From contig NZ_RJKS01000003.1 in the NCBI RefSeq assembly GCF_003762905.1, positions 434,001 to 498,000 of the forward strand: 64,000 nucleotides of DNA, read 5' to 3'. The stretch's first letter is position 1; each line of letters begins with the position of its first letter. A program made the translations under genes and the position numbers. This document shows, one piece after another, positions 1 through 8,847 of the stretch. The stretch comes from Curtobacterium sp. ZW137 (GTDB lineage: Bacteria; Actinomycetota; Actinomycetes; Actinomycetales; Microbacteriaceae). The notes below the pieces were generated by a model. It was given only the letters and a program-made list of their open reading frames with translations. It was not told the DNA's origin and searched no databases.

Positions 1-720
1 GGCGACGCCCTCGTCGTGCAGTCCGACCTGTGCCTCGACGAGTTCACCGACCACGGGCACTGCGGGGTGCTCGCCGCCGACGGCTCCGTCGACAACGACG
101 CGACGCTGCTGCGCTACCGGGACATGGCCGTCGCGCAGGCCGAGGCGGGCGCCGAGCTCGTGTGCATGAGCGGGATGATGGACGGCCAGATCGCCGCCGC
201 CCGTGATGCGCTCGACACGGCCGGTCACTCCGGCACGGCACTGCTCGCCTACGCGGCGAAGTACGCCTCCGCGTTCTACGGCCCCTTCCGTGAAGCCGTC
301 TCCTCCTCGCTCGTCGGGGACCGCCGGACCTACCAGATCGACGCAGCGAACGGACGCCAGGGCCTCCGCGAGGTCGCGCTCGACGTGGACGAGGGCGCGG
401 ACATCGTGATGGTGAAGCCGGCGATGAGCTACCTCGACGTCCTCGCCGAGACCGCCGCCACGTCGCCCGTTCCGGTCTGGGCCTACCAGATCTCCGGCGA
501 GTACGCGATGATCACCGCGGCCGCGCAGAACGGGTGGATCGACCGGGACGCCGCCGCGATGGAGTCGCTCGTCGGCATCAAGCGCGCCGGGGCCGACGCG
601 ATCCTGACCTACTTCGCGACCGAGATCGCGCGGAAGCTCAACGACGAGGCCGGACTCCGGACCTCCGGCAGCACGGCGGGCGTCGCCGGCATCGCCTCGA
701 CCGGGAAGGCCCCCGAATGA
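1..720 (+). CDS. hemB: delta-aminolevulinic acid dehydratase (porphobilinogen synthase), 5' end missing
   Basis: Condenses two 5-aminolevulinate molecules to porphobilinogen in cytosolic heme synthesis. The frame is open from base 1, so only the C-terminal 239 residues are seen. They carry the metal-loop segment [14 protein letters not shown], the [11 protein letters not shown] motif (Lys about 87 of the fragment) and the Schiff-base lysine motif MVKPA (Lys 139). The loop has Asp where zinc enzymes have Cys, which marks the Mg-dependent type. The stop codon overlaps the start of hemL (ATGA), so the two are in one operon. Confidence 0.97.
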   Translation, partial: GDALVVQSDLCLDEFTDHGHCGVLAADGSVDNDATLLRYRDMAVAQAEAGAELVCMSGMMDGQIAAARDALDTAGHSGTALLAYAAKYASAFYGPFREAVSSSLVGDRRTYQIDAANGRQGLREVALDVDEGADIVMVKPAMSYLDVLAETAATSPVPVWAYQISGEYAMITAAAQNGWIDRDAAAMESLVGIKRAGADAILTYFATEIARKLNDEAGLRTSGSTAGVAGIASTGKAPE

Positions 721-2066
721 CCACCGCAGCATCGACCACGACGAACGGCCAGCTCTTCAGCCGGGCCAAGAACAGCATCCCGGGCGGCGTGAACTCGCCG
801 GTCCGCGCCTACGGCTCGGTCGGCGGGACCCCGCGCTTCCTGGTGTCCGCGAAGGGCGCGTACGTCACCGACGCCGAGGGTCGTGAGTACGTGGACATGG
901 TCGCGTCGTGGGGTCCCGCGATCCTCGGGCACGCGCACCCGGCGACGGTGCAGGCCGTGCAGGACGCCGCCGCCCGTGGACTGTCGTTCGGGGCGTCCAC
1001 CCCGGGCGAGACCGAGCTCGCCGAACTCGTGAAGCAGCGGGTCTCGGTCGACGGCGACGGTCCGATCGAGAAGATCCGGATGGTGTCGACCGGCACCGAG
1101 GCGACGATGACGGCGATCCGCCTGGCCCGCGGGTACACCGGCCGGGACCTCCTCGTGAAGTTCGCCGGGCACTACCACGGGCACTCCGACTCGCTCCTGG
1201 CCGAGGCCGGGTCGGGCGTCGCGACGCTGGCGATGCCGGGCAGTGCGGGCATCACGGCCGAGACCGCCGCGCAGACCCTCGTCCTGCCGTACAACGACCT
1301 CGACGCGGTCCGCCGCGCCTTCGACGAGCACTCGGAGCGCATCGCCGGCGTCATCGTCGAGGCGGCCGCGGCGAACATGGGCGTCCTGGCGCCGGACCGC
1401 GGGTTCAACCGGGCGCTCGCGCAGATCGTCCAGTCGCACGGCGCGCTGCTCATCGTGGACGAGGTCCTCACCGGGTTCCGCGTCGGGTCCGCCGGGTGGT
1501 GGGGGCTCGAGGCGTCGAAGGTCGTCCCGGACGGCGCCGGGTGGAAGCCCGACCTCATCACGTTCGGCAAGGTCATCGGCGGCGGCATGCCCCTCGCGGC
1601 ACTCGGTGGTCGGCGCGAGGTGATGGACTTCCTGGCGCCGCTCGGCCCCGTGTACCAGGCGGGCACCCTCTCCGGGAACCCGCTCGCGGTCGCTGCCGGG
1701 ATCGCCACGCTCCGCGCCGCGACGCCCGCCGTGTACGAGTCGCTCAACCGGACCGCGTCCGTGATCTCCACGGCGACGAGCGAGGCGCTGTCGGCCGAGG
1801 GCGTGGCGCACACCGTGCAGCGCGCCGGGAACCTGTTCTCGTTCGCGTTCACCGAGCGGGCCCCGAAGAACTACGACGACGTCCGCGCGCAGGACACCTG
1901 GCGGTACGCGCCGTTCTTCCACACCATGCTCGACGCCGGGGTCACGCTGCCGCCGAGCGTCTTCGAGGCGTGGTTCGTCACCGCCGCCCACGACGACCGT
2001 GCCGTGGACCGGGTGCTCGGCGCGCTGCCGGCCGCCGCGAAGGCCGCAGCGGCCGCCACCGCGTAG
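717..2066 (+). CDS. hemL: glutamate-1-semialdehyde 2,1-aminomutase
   Basis: PLP enzyme that converts glutamate-1-semialdehyde to 5-aminolevulinate, the substrate of HemB encoded just upstream, in the C5 heme pathway. 449 residues, normal family length. Seen: N-terminal [26 protein letters not shown], the YHGHSDSLL loop, VDEVLTGFR and the PLP lysine in [13 protein letters not shown] (about Lys 285). The ATG at 717 overlaps the hemB stop (ATGA), which suggests translational coupling. Only about 46 bp separate it from the convergent ABC gene. Confidence 0.97.
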   Translation: MTTAASTTTNGQLFSRAKNSIPGGVNSPVRAYGSVGGTPRFLVSAKGAYVTDAEGREYVDMVASWGPAILGHAHPATVQAVQDAAARGLSFGASTPGETELAELVKQRVSVDGDGPIEKIRMVSTGTEATMTAIRLARGYTGRDLLVKFAGHYHGHSDSLLAEAGSGVATLAMPGSAGITAETAAQTLVLPYNDLDAVRRAFDEHSERIAGVIVEAAAANMGVLAPDRGFNRALAQIVQSHGALLIVDEVLTGFRVGSAGWWGLEASKVVPDGAGWKPDLITFGKVIGGGMPLAALGGRREVMDFLAPLGPVYQAGTLSGNPLAVAAGIATLRAATPAVYESLNRTASVISTATSEALSAEGVAHTVQRAGNLFSFAFTERAPKNYDDVRAQDTWRYAPFFHTMLDAGVTLPPSVFEAWFVTAAHDDRAVDRVLGALPAAAKAAAAATA

Positions 2067-2112
2067 CGGCCACCGCCCGGCCACCACCGCGTTGCCGCTG
2101 GCCGGTACGCCG

Positions 2113-2898
2113 CTACGCCGCCCGGCGTGCGTGCCAGCGGCCCTCGTTCCGCGCGATGGCGAGCGGGAAGTCGAAGGCGTGCGAGACCGCGGACGACGTG
2201 ATGACCTCGTCCGCGGTGCCCTGCGCGACCGCGGCGCCGTCACGGAGCAGCATCGCGTGCGACGTCGACGCGGGCAGGTCCTCGAGGTGGTGGGTGACCA
2301 TCACACTGCCGAGATCGGGGTGACGGTGCCGCAGGGCGTCGACGGTCTCGAGGAGGTGCTCCCGCGCCGCGACGTCGAGCCCGGTCGCCGGCTCGTCGAG
2401 GAGCAGCAGCTGCGGCTCCGACATCAGCGCCCGGGCGATGAGGGCACGTCCACGCTCGCCCTGGGACAGCACCGGCCACCGGGAGTCCCGGCGGGCGGCG
2501 AGCCCGACGGCGGCGATGTGCTCCTCGGCCCGGGCGACCTCGGCCGCGGTCGGTTCCCACCGCATCATCAGGTCCGTCGTCCCAGTGAGCCCGGTCAGCA
2601 CCGTCTCGAGCACGGTCAGCGGGGAGAGCATCCGGTGGCGCGGGTCGACGTGCCCGATGTGCTCCCGGAGTTCCCGCACGTCGACGCGGCCGAGCCGGCG
2701 CCCGAGGACCTCGACGGTGCCGGCGGTCGGGTGCCCGGTGGCACCGAGCACGGCGAGCAGCGTCGACTTGCCCGCACCGTTCGGGCCGAGGAGCGCCCAG
2801 TGCTCCCCGCGGCGGACGGTCAGGTCGATGTCGTGCAGCAGGTCACGGCCGGACCGGGTCACACGGACGCCGGAGGCCTGGATGAGGACGTCGTTCAC
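2113..2898 (-). CDS. orphan ABC transporter ATP-binding protein
   Basis: 261-residue single ABC ATPase. It has Walker A GPNGAGKST (about residue 40), signature LSQGERGR, Walker B LLLLDEPATGLD and an H-loop in VTHHLEDLP. The GTG start at 2898 overlaps the stop of the regulator upstream (GTGA), so it is translated from that transcript. No permease or binding-protein gene lies nearby. The extended linker and VTHH loop resemble stand-alone cytosolic ATPases of the ModF/YbbA-like group, but the substrate cannot be told. Co-transcription with two GntR-like regulators is unusual. Confidence 0.85.
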   Translation of the reverse strand: MNDVLIQASGVRVTRSGRDLLHDIDLTVRRGEHWALLGPNGAGKSTLLAVLGATGHPTAGTVEVLGRRLGRVDVRELREHIGHVDPRHRMLSPLTVLETVLTGLTGTTDLMMRWEPTAAEVARAEEHIAAVGLAARRDSRWPVLSQGERGRALIARALMSEPQLLLLDEPATGLDVAAREHLLETVDALRHRHPDLGSVMVTHHLEDLPASTSHAMLLRDGAAVAQGTADEVITSSAVSHAFDFPLAIARNEGRWHARRAA

Positions 2899-4250
2899 GA
2901 CTCCATGCTGCCGTACCGCGTGCGGACGTCGTCGACGTGGGCGTCGAAGTGGGCGGCGAGCGCGTGGCAGGCGTCCGAGGCGATGTCGGGGTCGCGGGAC
3001 GTCACGGCCTCCTCGAGGAGCTGGAGGAAGTCCTCGACCGCCCACTGCCGGAAGGGCGGCGGCTCGGGGAGGATGTAGGCCAGCCGGGCGATGACCACGG
3101 TCGTGGTCTGGCGCATCGCCCGGTTCGGGCTGCGGAGGGCGAAGAAGCGGTTCAGCTCGAGCAGCGTGGTCGTGTACGCGTAGTCGCGCACGCGGGCCTC
3201 GCGGCGGGCTCGGGCGATCAGCGCGGTGAGCTCGTCGACGTCGCCGTCGGTGAGCACCGGGATGCTGCTCCTCGCGCACATCTCCTGCAGCCCGAGCAGC
3301 AGGCTGATCGTCTCGGCCCAGTCGTCGACGGTCGGCGTGCTGACGAGCACGCTGCCCTCGCGGTCCGGACCGGCCTCGACGAGGCCCATCACCTCGAGGC
3401 GGCGGATCATCGGCAGCAGGCGCTGCAGGGGCACCCGGAACCGTGCGGTGAGCGCTCGCAGCGGGTACTCCTGGCCACGGACGAGGGACTCGTCGCGGAT
3501 CGACCCCAGCAGCTCGAACCAGTCGGCGTCCGGGCGCCAGTCCGCCCAGTACAGGTCGTCGGAGGCGTGCCCGGCCGTCTGGCGGAGGTCGGTGCCGAGC
3601 ACTGCGGCGCTCGACGTCAGGTAACGCTCCCACAGCCGGGCGAACACGTGCGCCGCACGCTCGGCACTGCCGGTGTCGCGGAGCCGGAGGGCCTGCAGCG
3701 ACGACGCGAGCCACGCCTCGTCGTCGGGGTCCTGCCACGGCGGCCGGGTGGCGAGCCCGTAGCGCATCTGCTGCATCGTGCGGACGAGGAGCCGGGCGGT
3801 GAAGTCCTCCGGCGTGCGCTCCGCCCAGAAGTCGATCGTGGCGAGCACCGTCGTGTCGAGTTCGTCGCCGCGTTCCGCCGCGGCGCGACGTGCCGCCGCG
3901 ACGAGCTCCTCGTACCGCCTGACGTCGTCGTTCGTGGCGACGGGCACGAGCGCGCGCATCGACACCTCGACGAGGCCGACGAGCAGCCGGGTCCCCTCGG
4001 CCCAGGCGACGGGGTCCAGCCGGGTGAACCGGACGACGTCCCCCGGTGTCACGTGTGCGAGTCCGATGTCGGCGAGCCGCTGCAGGGCACCGCCGAGGAC
4101 GGCCGGACGCACGTCGAACCGCTCGCACAGCGCCAGGACGTCGTACGGGGTGTCGTCCCGGAGCGTCCCGTCCCGGACGCCCGCGAGCACCAGCGCGAAC
4201 GCGTCGTCGAACACGGGACGTCGGTCCCGGTTCGACGACGTGTCGGCCAT
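2895..4250 (-). CDS. double-length GntR/FCD-like regulator (tandem internal duplication)
   Basis: 451 residues built of two copies of a winged-helix plus FCD-like helical module: roughly residues 8-215 and 225-447. Each half aligns by eye with the whole 222-residue regulator encoded next to it. For example VEDFLQLLEEAV in the second half matches SEAFFSILREAL, and TPTVDDWAETISLLLGLQEM matches TPTIDDWVTATRAMTGFFEL. A normal FadR-family dimer binds DNA with two such units, so this chain could act as a covalent pseudo-dimer. The recognition helix of each half (RFDVRPAVLGGALQRL, RFRVPLQRLLPMIRRL) differs from the canonical WLGVSRTPIREAI, so DNA binding is uncertain. It starts 2 bp after the neighbouring regulator and overlaps the ABC gene by GTGA. 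Confidence 0.75.
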   Translation of the reverse strand: MADTSSNRDRRPVFDDAFALVLAGVRDGTLRDDTPYDVLALCERFDVRPAVLGGALQRLADIGLAHVTPGDVVRFTRLDPVAWAEGTRLLVGLVEVSMRALVPVATNDDVRRYEELVAAARRAAAERGDELDTTVLATIDFWAERTPEDFTARLLVRTMQQMRYGLATRPPWQDPDDEAWLASSLQALRLRDTGSAERAAHVFARLWERYLTSSAAVLGTDLRQTAGHASDDLYWADWRPDADWFELLGSIRDESLVRGQEYPLRALTARFRVPLQRLLPMIRRLEVMGLVEAGPDREGSVLVSTPTVDDWAETISLLLGLQEMCARSSIPVLTDGDVDELTALIARARREARVRDYAYTTTLLELNRFFALRSPNRAMRQTTTVVIARLAYILPEPPPFRQWAVEDFLQLLEEAVTSRDPDIASDACHALAAHFDAHVDDVRTRYGSMES

Positions 4251-4252
4251 CG

Positions 4253-4921
4253 TCAGCCGCGCGCGGCGCGGACCGTCTCGATGTGCTGCTCGAAGTTGCG
4301 GGTCAGGGCACGGCCGGCCTCGGCCGCCGTCTCGCCGTCGCGGTCGGAGAGCGCCTCGCGGAGGATCGAGAAGAACGCCTCGGACTCGTACTGCTCGAAC
4401 GGCGGGGTCGGGTTCAGCGTGAACCGGACGCGTTCCAGGGCACCGGTCGCGGCGACCTGCACGAGCGGGTTGCCGGAGTGCGCGATGGCGAACTCGATGA
4501 TGTCGGTGAGCGCGCCGCTGAACCCGTAGTCGCGGACCTTGCGGAGGCCGTCGGCACGGTCGAGGAGCTTCTCGAGCTGCTGGGCGTCGGCATCGCTGTA
4601 CTCGGGGACGCCCCAGCGCAGGCTGAGCTCGAAGAACCCGGTCATCGCGCGGGTGGCGGTGACCCAGTCGTCGATCGTCGGGGTCGCGACGCGGGTGTAC
4701 CGGTTCGCCTCCATCTCGACGAGACCGATGTCGACGAGCTTCGCGATCGCCTCACGGATCGGGGTGCGACTGACACCGAGCCACTGCACGAGCTCGTCGT
4801 CGTTGAGGCGCTCGCCGTGCTGGAGCGTGCCGTCGCGGAGTGCTGCGAGCATCTTGTCGTAGACCACGTCGCGCAGGAGCTTCCGCGGCGAGTTCTCGAC
4901 GGTGGACTTGGGTACCGGCAT
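4253..4921 (-). CDS. GntR family transcriptional regulator (FadR/FCD subfamily)
   Basis: 222 residues. N-terminal winged helix (about 18-78) with the canonical recognition segment WLGVSRTPIREAIAKL, then a C-terminal all-helical effector domain (about 85-218). Ligand unknown. First gene of an apparent operon with the double-length regulator (2-bp gap) and the ABC ATPase. Palindromes immediately upstream suggest autoregulation. The neighbouring acuI-type gene is on the same strand but seems to have its own promoter. Confidence 0.9.
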   Translation of the reverse strand: MPVPKSTVENSPRKLLRDVVYDKMLAALRDGTLQHGERLNDDELVQWLGVSRTPIREAIAKLVDIGLVEMEANRYTRVATPTIDDWVTATRAMTGFFELSLRWGVPEYSDADAQQLEKLLDRADGLRKVRDYGFSGALTDIIEFAIAHSGNPLVQVAATGALERVRFTLNPTPPFEQYESEAFFSILREALSDRDGETAAEAGRALTRNFEQHIETVRAARG

Positions 4922-4944
4922 CCGGGGCTCCTCACGAGTCGTGC

Positions 4945-4986
4945 GTTTGGTACTCCAAACCTAGCGTGTCAATATGCAAGCGCTTG
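4945..4986 (-). promoter_or_regulatory. putative GntR operator/promoter region
   Basis: Two palindromes sit 23 and 55 bp upstream of the GntR start: GTTTGG-tact-CCAAAC (4945-4960) and CAAGCGCTTG (4977-4986). A TTGACA hexamer on the minus strand (4972-4967) could be the -35 element, but no good -10 follows it. Position between the regulator and its upstream neighbour suggests an autoregulatory operator. Confidence 0.45.
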
Positions 4987-5009
4987 TGAAACAACAGTAT
5001 TGTGGAACG

Positions 5010-5987
5010 TCAGCGCGAGGTGTCGACGATCGTCCGGCCGTGCACCCGCCCCGCGACGATCTCCGGCCCGAGGGTGACCGCCTCCTCGAGACCGACGGTC
5101 CGGGTGATCGGCGCGAGCAGGGCCGGGTCGAGCTCGGCGGCGAGCACCTCCCACGCCTCCCGACGCAGCGCCGCCGGAGCGTCCACGGAGTTGATGCCGA
5201 GCAGCGACACCCCGCGGAGGATGAACGGCAGCACGGTCGTGTGCAGCTGCACGTCCTGCGCGAGACCGCACGCGGTGACCGCGCCGCCCCAGCGCGTCGA
5301 GGCGAGCAGGTTCGCCAGGGTCGCCCCGCCGACACTGTCGACCGCGCCGGCCAGGGTCGCCTTCTGCATCGGCTTGCCCCGCTCCGCCAGGGTCGCCCGG
5401 TCCACGACGTCGGACGCGCCGAGTGCCCGGAGCGCCTCGCCGTTCGCCGGACGACCGGTGGACGCGGTCACCCGGTACCCGCGTCCGGCGAGCAGCGGGA
5501 TCGCGACGGACCCCACCCCGCCGGAGGACCCGGTCACCAGGACCGTGCCGTCCCCGGGAGCCACGAACCGGGCGAGCGCGAGGACACTCAGCGCGGCGGT
5601 GAACCCCGCGGTCCCGATCGCCGCGGCGAAGTCCTCGTGCACCGACTCGGGCAACACGACGAGGGACGCCGACGGCACGACCGCCTGGGTCGCCCACCCG
5701 CCGTGCCGCGTCTCGCCGGCACCGGCACCGTTCAGGACGACCCGGTCGCCGATCGCGACGTCGTGCACGCCCGGTCCGAGCGCCGCGACGGTGCCGACGA
5801 CGTCGATGCCGGGGACCAGCGGGTCGACCCGCGCGACACCGGGGTCACCGGCAAGCGCGAGGCCGTCCTTGTAGTTCAGGCTCGAGTAGGCGACGTCGAC
5901 CAGCGCCTCGCCCTCACCGGGATCCGGGACGTCGACGTCGGAGAGGGCGGGGGCGGTGGTGCTGGACACGAGGACGGCGCGGGTCAT
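5010..5987 (-). CDS. acuI: AcuI/YhdH-type NADPH-dependent acrylyl-CoA reductase-like oxidoreductase
   Basis: 325 residues, zinc-free medium-chain dehydrogenase/reductase. The N-terminal YSSLNYKDGLAL segment and the PGIDVVGTV motif are typical of the YhdH/AcuI group. The nucleotide-binding Rossmann motif is GSSGGVGSVA (about residues 155-164), and VDSVGG and LLGINSVD also fit the family. Characterised members reduce acryloyl-CoA to propionyl-CoA with NADPH. The substrate here is inferred only from the family. Start ATG at 5987 is supported by a leaderless -10 (TAGCGT) 7 nt upstream. Confidence 0.85.
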   Translation of the reverse strand: MTRAVLVSSTTAPALSDVDVPDPGEGEALVDVAYSSLNYKDGLALAGDPGVARVDPLVPGIDVVGTVAALGPGVHDVAIGDRVVLNGAGAGETRHGGWATQAVVPSASLVVLPESVHEDFAAAIGTAGFTAALSVLALARFVAPGDGTVLVTGSSGGVGSVAIPLLAGRGYRVTASTGRPANGEALRALGASDVVDRATLAERGKPMQKATLAGAVDSVGGATLANLLASTRWGGAVTACGLAQDVQLHTTVLPFILRGVSLLGINSVDAPAALRREAWEVLAAELDPALLAPITRTVGLEEAVTLGPEIVAGRVHGRTIVDTSR

Positions 5988-5994
5988 GTGCCGG

Positions 5995-6000
5995 ACGCTA
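5995..6000 (-). promoter_or_regulatory. -10 box, leaderless promoter of acuI-type gene
   Basis: TAGCGT on the minus strand ends 7 nt before the ATG at 5987. This places the transcript start at or next to the start codon. Confidence 0.6.
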
Positions 6001-6057
6001 CCCCGAGCCTCCGGACCGGGTCAGACGCGACCGGGCCGGTGACGGCGACGAGCGCGC

Positions 6058-7086
6058 TCAGCCGAACAGGATCGCGGCCTCGTCGAACCGCGACTGCGGC
6101 ACCGTCTTCAGCTCACCGAGCGCGTCCGCGAACGACACGTGCACGATCTCGGTCCCGCGGAGCGCGACCATCCGGCCCCACCGTTCCTCGACCACGGAGT
6201 CGATCGCGGCCAGGCCCAGCCGCGTCGAGAGCACCCGGTCGTACGCCGTCGGCGTGCCACCGCGCTGGATGTGTCCCAGCGTGGTCGCCCGCGTCTCGAT
6301 GCCCGTCATCTCCTCGATGAGCGGAGCGAGGCGCTCGCCGATCCCGCCGAGCCGCGGACGGCCGAACGCGTCGAGTCCGCGCTCCGAGTGCGCGTTGTCC
6401 TCGTGGTCGGGGACGAAGCCCTCGGCCACGACGACCAGGGGTGCGCGTCCGCGGTCGTAGGCGGACTGCACCCACGCGGCGATCTGCTCCATGCTCGTCT
6501 TCTGCTCCGGGATGAGGATCGCGTGCGCGCCGGCGGCCATGCCGGACTGCAGGGCGATCCAGCCGACGTGCCGGCCCATCACCTCCGCGACCATGCAGCG
6601 GGAGTGCGACTCACCGGTGGTCCGGAGGCGGTCCATCGCCTCGGTCGCGATCTCGACGGCGGTGTCGAATCCGAACGTGTAGTCGGTGGCGCCGAGGTCG
6701 TTGTCCACGGTCTTCGGGACGCCGACGATCTTCAGTCCGGCATCGGTCAGCCGTTTCGCCGCCGCGAGGGTCCCCTCACCGCCGATCGCGATGATCGCGT
6801 CGATGCCGTGTCGCTCGAGGACGCGCTGGATGTTCTCCACGCCGCCCTTCTCGCCCTCGAACGGGTTGGTGCGGCTCGTGCCGAGGATCGTGCCGCCCTG
6901 TTTCGCGATGCCCTGGATGTCCTTGCGACCCAGGGGCACGATGTCGCCCTCGACGACGCCGCGCCAGCCGTCACGGAACCCGACGAACTCGTACCCGTGG
7001 ATCGCGATGCCCTTGAGGACCGCAGCCCGGATGACCGCGTTGAGTCCGGGGCAGTCGCCGCCGGAGGTGAGGATGCCGATGCGCAT
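6058..7086 (-). CDS. pfkA: 6-phosphofructokinase
   Basis: Phosphorylates fructose-6-phosphate in glycolysis. 342 residues, starting MRIGILTSGGDCPGLNAVIR. Seen: GGEGTLAAAKR (Gly at the position equivalent to E. coli 104, as in ATP enzymes), PKTVDNDL (catalytic Asp, but Lys at the position equivalent to 124, as in PPi enzymes), MGRHVGWIAL and LGHIQRGGTPTAYDR. The Gly/Lys combination is the mixed signature known from actinobacterial PFKs, at least one of which uses ATP. I use the start at 7086 and not an in-frame ATG 13 codons earlier, because the protein family begins at MRIGIL. Confidence 0.95.
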   Translation of the reverse strand: MRIGILTSGGDCPGLNAVIRAAVLKGIAIHGYEFVGFRDGWRGVVEGDIVPLGRKDIQGIAKQGGTILGTSRTNPFEGEKGGVENIQRVLERHGIDAIIAIGGEGTLAAAKRLTDAGLKIVGVPKTVDNDLGATDYTFGFDTAVEIATEAMDRLRTTGESHSRCMVAEVMGRHVGWIALQSGMAAGAHAILIPEQKTSMEQIAAWVQSAYDRGRAPLVVVAEGFVPDHEDNAHSERGLDAFGRPRLGGIGERLAPLIEEMTGIETRATTLGHIQRGGTPTAYDRVLSTRLGLAAIDSVVEERWGRMVALRGTEIVHVSFADALGELKTVPQSRFDEAAILFG

Positions 7087-7147
7087 GGGATGACTTCCGT
7101 TGTCGGGTGGTGGGTCGGGTCCCATCTTGGCCGACGGTGGTGTCGCT

Positions 7148-7153
7148 TACCAT
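7148..7153 (+). promoter_or_regulatory. -10 box, leaderless promoter of DNA glycosylase gene
   Basis: TACCAT followed by 7 nt and the ATG at 7161. Divergent from pfkA. Confidence 0.6.
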
Positions 7154-7160
7154 CCCTCTC

Positions 7161-8111
7161 ATGCACCAGGTCCGTCTCGAGCCGCCGCCGACCGGTGGCG
7201 CACGTCTCGACACGGCCTACCGCCCTGGAGGCCCGGTGCACGTGGCCGCGACGCTGCGGCCCCTGCAGCGCGGCTCCGGCGACCCGGCCTTCCGGGTGGT
7301 CGGGTCCGACGTGTGGCTCGCGCTCCGGACGCCCCAGGGGCCGGCGTCGGTCGTGGTCCGGCCCGCCGGGGACACGATCGCGATCTCCGCGTGGGGTGAC
7401 GGCGCAGCGTGGGCGATCGAGCACGGACCGGACCTGGTCGGCCGCGGCGACGACTGGTCCGACCTCGACGTCTCTGCACACGCGTTCCTGGCGGACGCCC
7501 GGCACCGGCAGCCCGGGCTCCGGCTGTGCCGGACGAACACCGTCGTCGCGATGCTCGTGCCGGCGATCATGGAGCAGAAGGTCACCTCACGGCAGGCGTG
7601 GGGCGCGTGGCGGTACCTCCTCCGTCGCTTCGGGACACCGGCCCCCGGTCCGGCGCCGGTCGGCATGATCGTGCCGCCGTCCGCCGACGAGTGGGCGCGG
7701 ATCCCGAGCTGGGAGTGGCACCGGGCCGGCATCGAACCGGGGCGCTCCGCCACGGTGATGCGGGCCGTGAAGGTCGCGCCGGCGCTCGAGCGGACCCTCG
7801 CACTCGGTCGCGGTGGAACCGTCGTCGCCGCCCGGCTGCAGTCGATCCCCGGCATCGGGGTGTGGACCGCCGCCGAGACGACGCAGCGGTCCCACGGCGA
7901 CCCGGACTCGCCGAGCGTCGGGGACTTCCACGTGCCGGCGCTCGTCGGGTGGGCGCTGACCGGCGGCCCGGTGGACGACGACGGCATGCTCGAGCTCCTC
8001 GAGCCCTTCCGCGGGCACCGGCACCGGGTCGTCCGGCTGATCGGCGGCAGCGGTTTCCGGAAGCCCGCGTTCGGTCCCCGCATGACGATCCAGGACCACC
8101 GCCGCCACTGA
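7161..8111 (+). CDS. DNA-3-methyladenine glycosylase family protein (HhH-GPD, AlkA-like)
   Basis: 316 residues. The C-terminal two thirds hold a helix-hairpin-helix with LQSIPGIGVWTAAET, followed by VGDFHVP, which has the Asp expected as the catalytic residue of HhH-GPD base-excision glycosylases. IMEQKVTSRQAWGAWRYL is also a family segment. The N-terminal about 100 residues form an AlkA-like beta domain. It probably excises alkylated bases from DNA. The start at 7161 (MHQVRLEPP) is set by the leaderless -10 at 7148; an in-frame ATG at 7107 would overlap the pfkA upstream region. Confidence 0.85.
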   Translation: MHQVRLEPPPTGGARLDTAYRPGGPVHVAATLRPLQRGSGDPAFRVVGSDVWLALRTPQGPASVVVRPAGDTIAISAWGDGAAWAIEHGPDLVGRGDDWSDLDVSAHAFLADARHRQPGLRLCRTNTVVAMLVPAIMEQKVTSRQAWGAWRYLLRRFGTPAPGPAPVGMIVPPSADEWARIPSWEWHRAGIEPGRSATVMRAVKVAPALERTLALGRGGTVVAARLQSIPGIGVWTAAETTQRSHGDPDSPSVGDFHVPALVGWALTGGPVDDDGMLELLEPFRGHRHRVVRLIGGSGFRKPAFGPRMTIQDHRRH

Positions 8112-8116
8112 CGCGG

Positions 8117-8707
8117 CTACCGCTGTTCGGAGCCGTCCGGGTTCACCACGTACCAGACCCCGCCGACGCCCTGCCCGGTGACGTCGCCCGGCTTCGTGTC
8201 CTCGGCGTACGTGTAGAGCGGGCGGCCGTCGACCGTGACCTGCAGCTTCCCGTCCGCGCCGGTGATCGTCCCGACCGCGCCCGTGACGCCGGTCACGGCG
8301 GGCTTCGCCGAGTCGGACTCGATCGGCGGCCAGGCCGCTGCGCACCCGCCCGTGCAGGTGCTCTTGCCCGAGCCCTTGACGTCCTGGTCGTAGAAGTACG
8401 CGGTCATGCCCTTCCCGTCGACGACGATCGTCCCGAGCGAGGTGGCGGCCGTGGCGATGCCGTCGTCGGCCCCGTGACCGCCGGTGTCGCCGCCCTTGTC
8501 GTCCGTGCCGTACGCCCCGCCGGCTGACGAGGACGGGGACGACGACGACGAGGACGACGACGACGATGACGGCGCAGTGGACGCCGACGTCGGGCCGGCG
8601 TCTCCGGACGACGCCGAGGACCCGGCGGAGCACCCTGCGAGCGCCAGCGCGGCGAACGCGACGCCGACTGCCAGCAGGCCGGTACGGGTGGAACGTGTGG
8701 TGCGCAT
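8117..8707 (-). CDS. secreted lipoprotein with two 'secreted repeat' domains
   Basis: 196 residues. Lipoprotein signal peptide with lipobox LALAGC (Cys about 25), then a Ser-rich linker including a run of about eleven serines. Next come two copies of the small domain known as 'secreted repeat of unknown function': GKGMTAYFYDQDVKGSGKST with CTGGCAAAWPP, then GRPLYTYAEDTKPGDVTGQG. It is anchored outside the cell and has no known reaction. The gene shares a mirror-image ECF-type promoter with the divergent yceI-sigma-anti-sigma operon, so it is probably in that sigma regulon. The ATG at 8707 gives the best signal peptide; earlier in-frame ATGs lack one. Confidence 0.85.
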   Translation of the reverse strand: MRTTRSTRTGLLAVGVAFAALALAGCSAGSSASSGDAGPTSASTAPSSSSSSSSSSSPSSSAGGAYGTDDKGGDTGGHGADDGIATAATSLGTIVVDGKGMTAYFYDQDVKGSGKSTCTGGCAAAWPPIESDSAKPAVTGVTGAVGTITGADGKLQVTVDGRPLYTYAEDTKPGDVTGQGVGGVWYVVNPDGSEQR

Positions 8708-8773
8708 GGGGTGACCCCTGTCCTGCGGAGCCGCGCCGGGCCTCCCGGCATGGACGGATCCACTCATCGGTGA

Positions 8774-8839
8774 CACGGCGGGACGGGCCGGATCGTTCGA
8801 TCTCGCTCCGGATCGAACGATCCGCCGGTCTGTCTCGTT
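8774..8839. promoter_or_regulatory. bidirectional ECF-sigma promoter with 12-bp inverted repeat
   Basis: Perfect inverted repeat GGATCGTTCGAT (8790-8801) / ATCGAACGATCC (8812-8823) between the divergent lipoprotein and yceI genes. Each arm supplies a GAAC -35 core. Rightward: GAAC 8815-8818, 17-nt spacer, CGTT 8836-8839. Leftward: GAAC 8798-8795, 17-nt spacer, CGTG 8777-8774. GAAC-N17-CGT fits the general ECF pattern, and the ECF gene lies in the rightward operon. The rightward start would fall at about the yceI ATG. Confidence 0.6.
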
Positions 8840-8847
8840 GACCGGGT

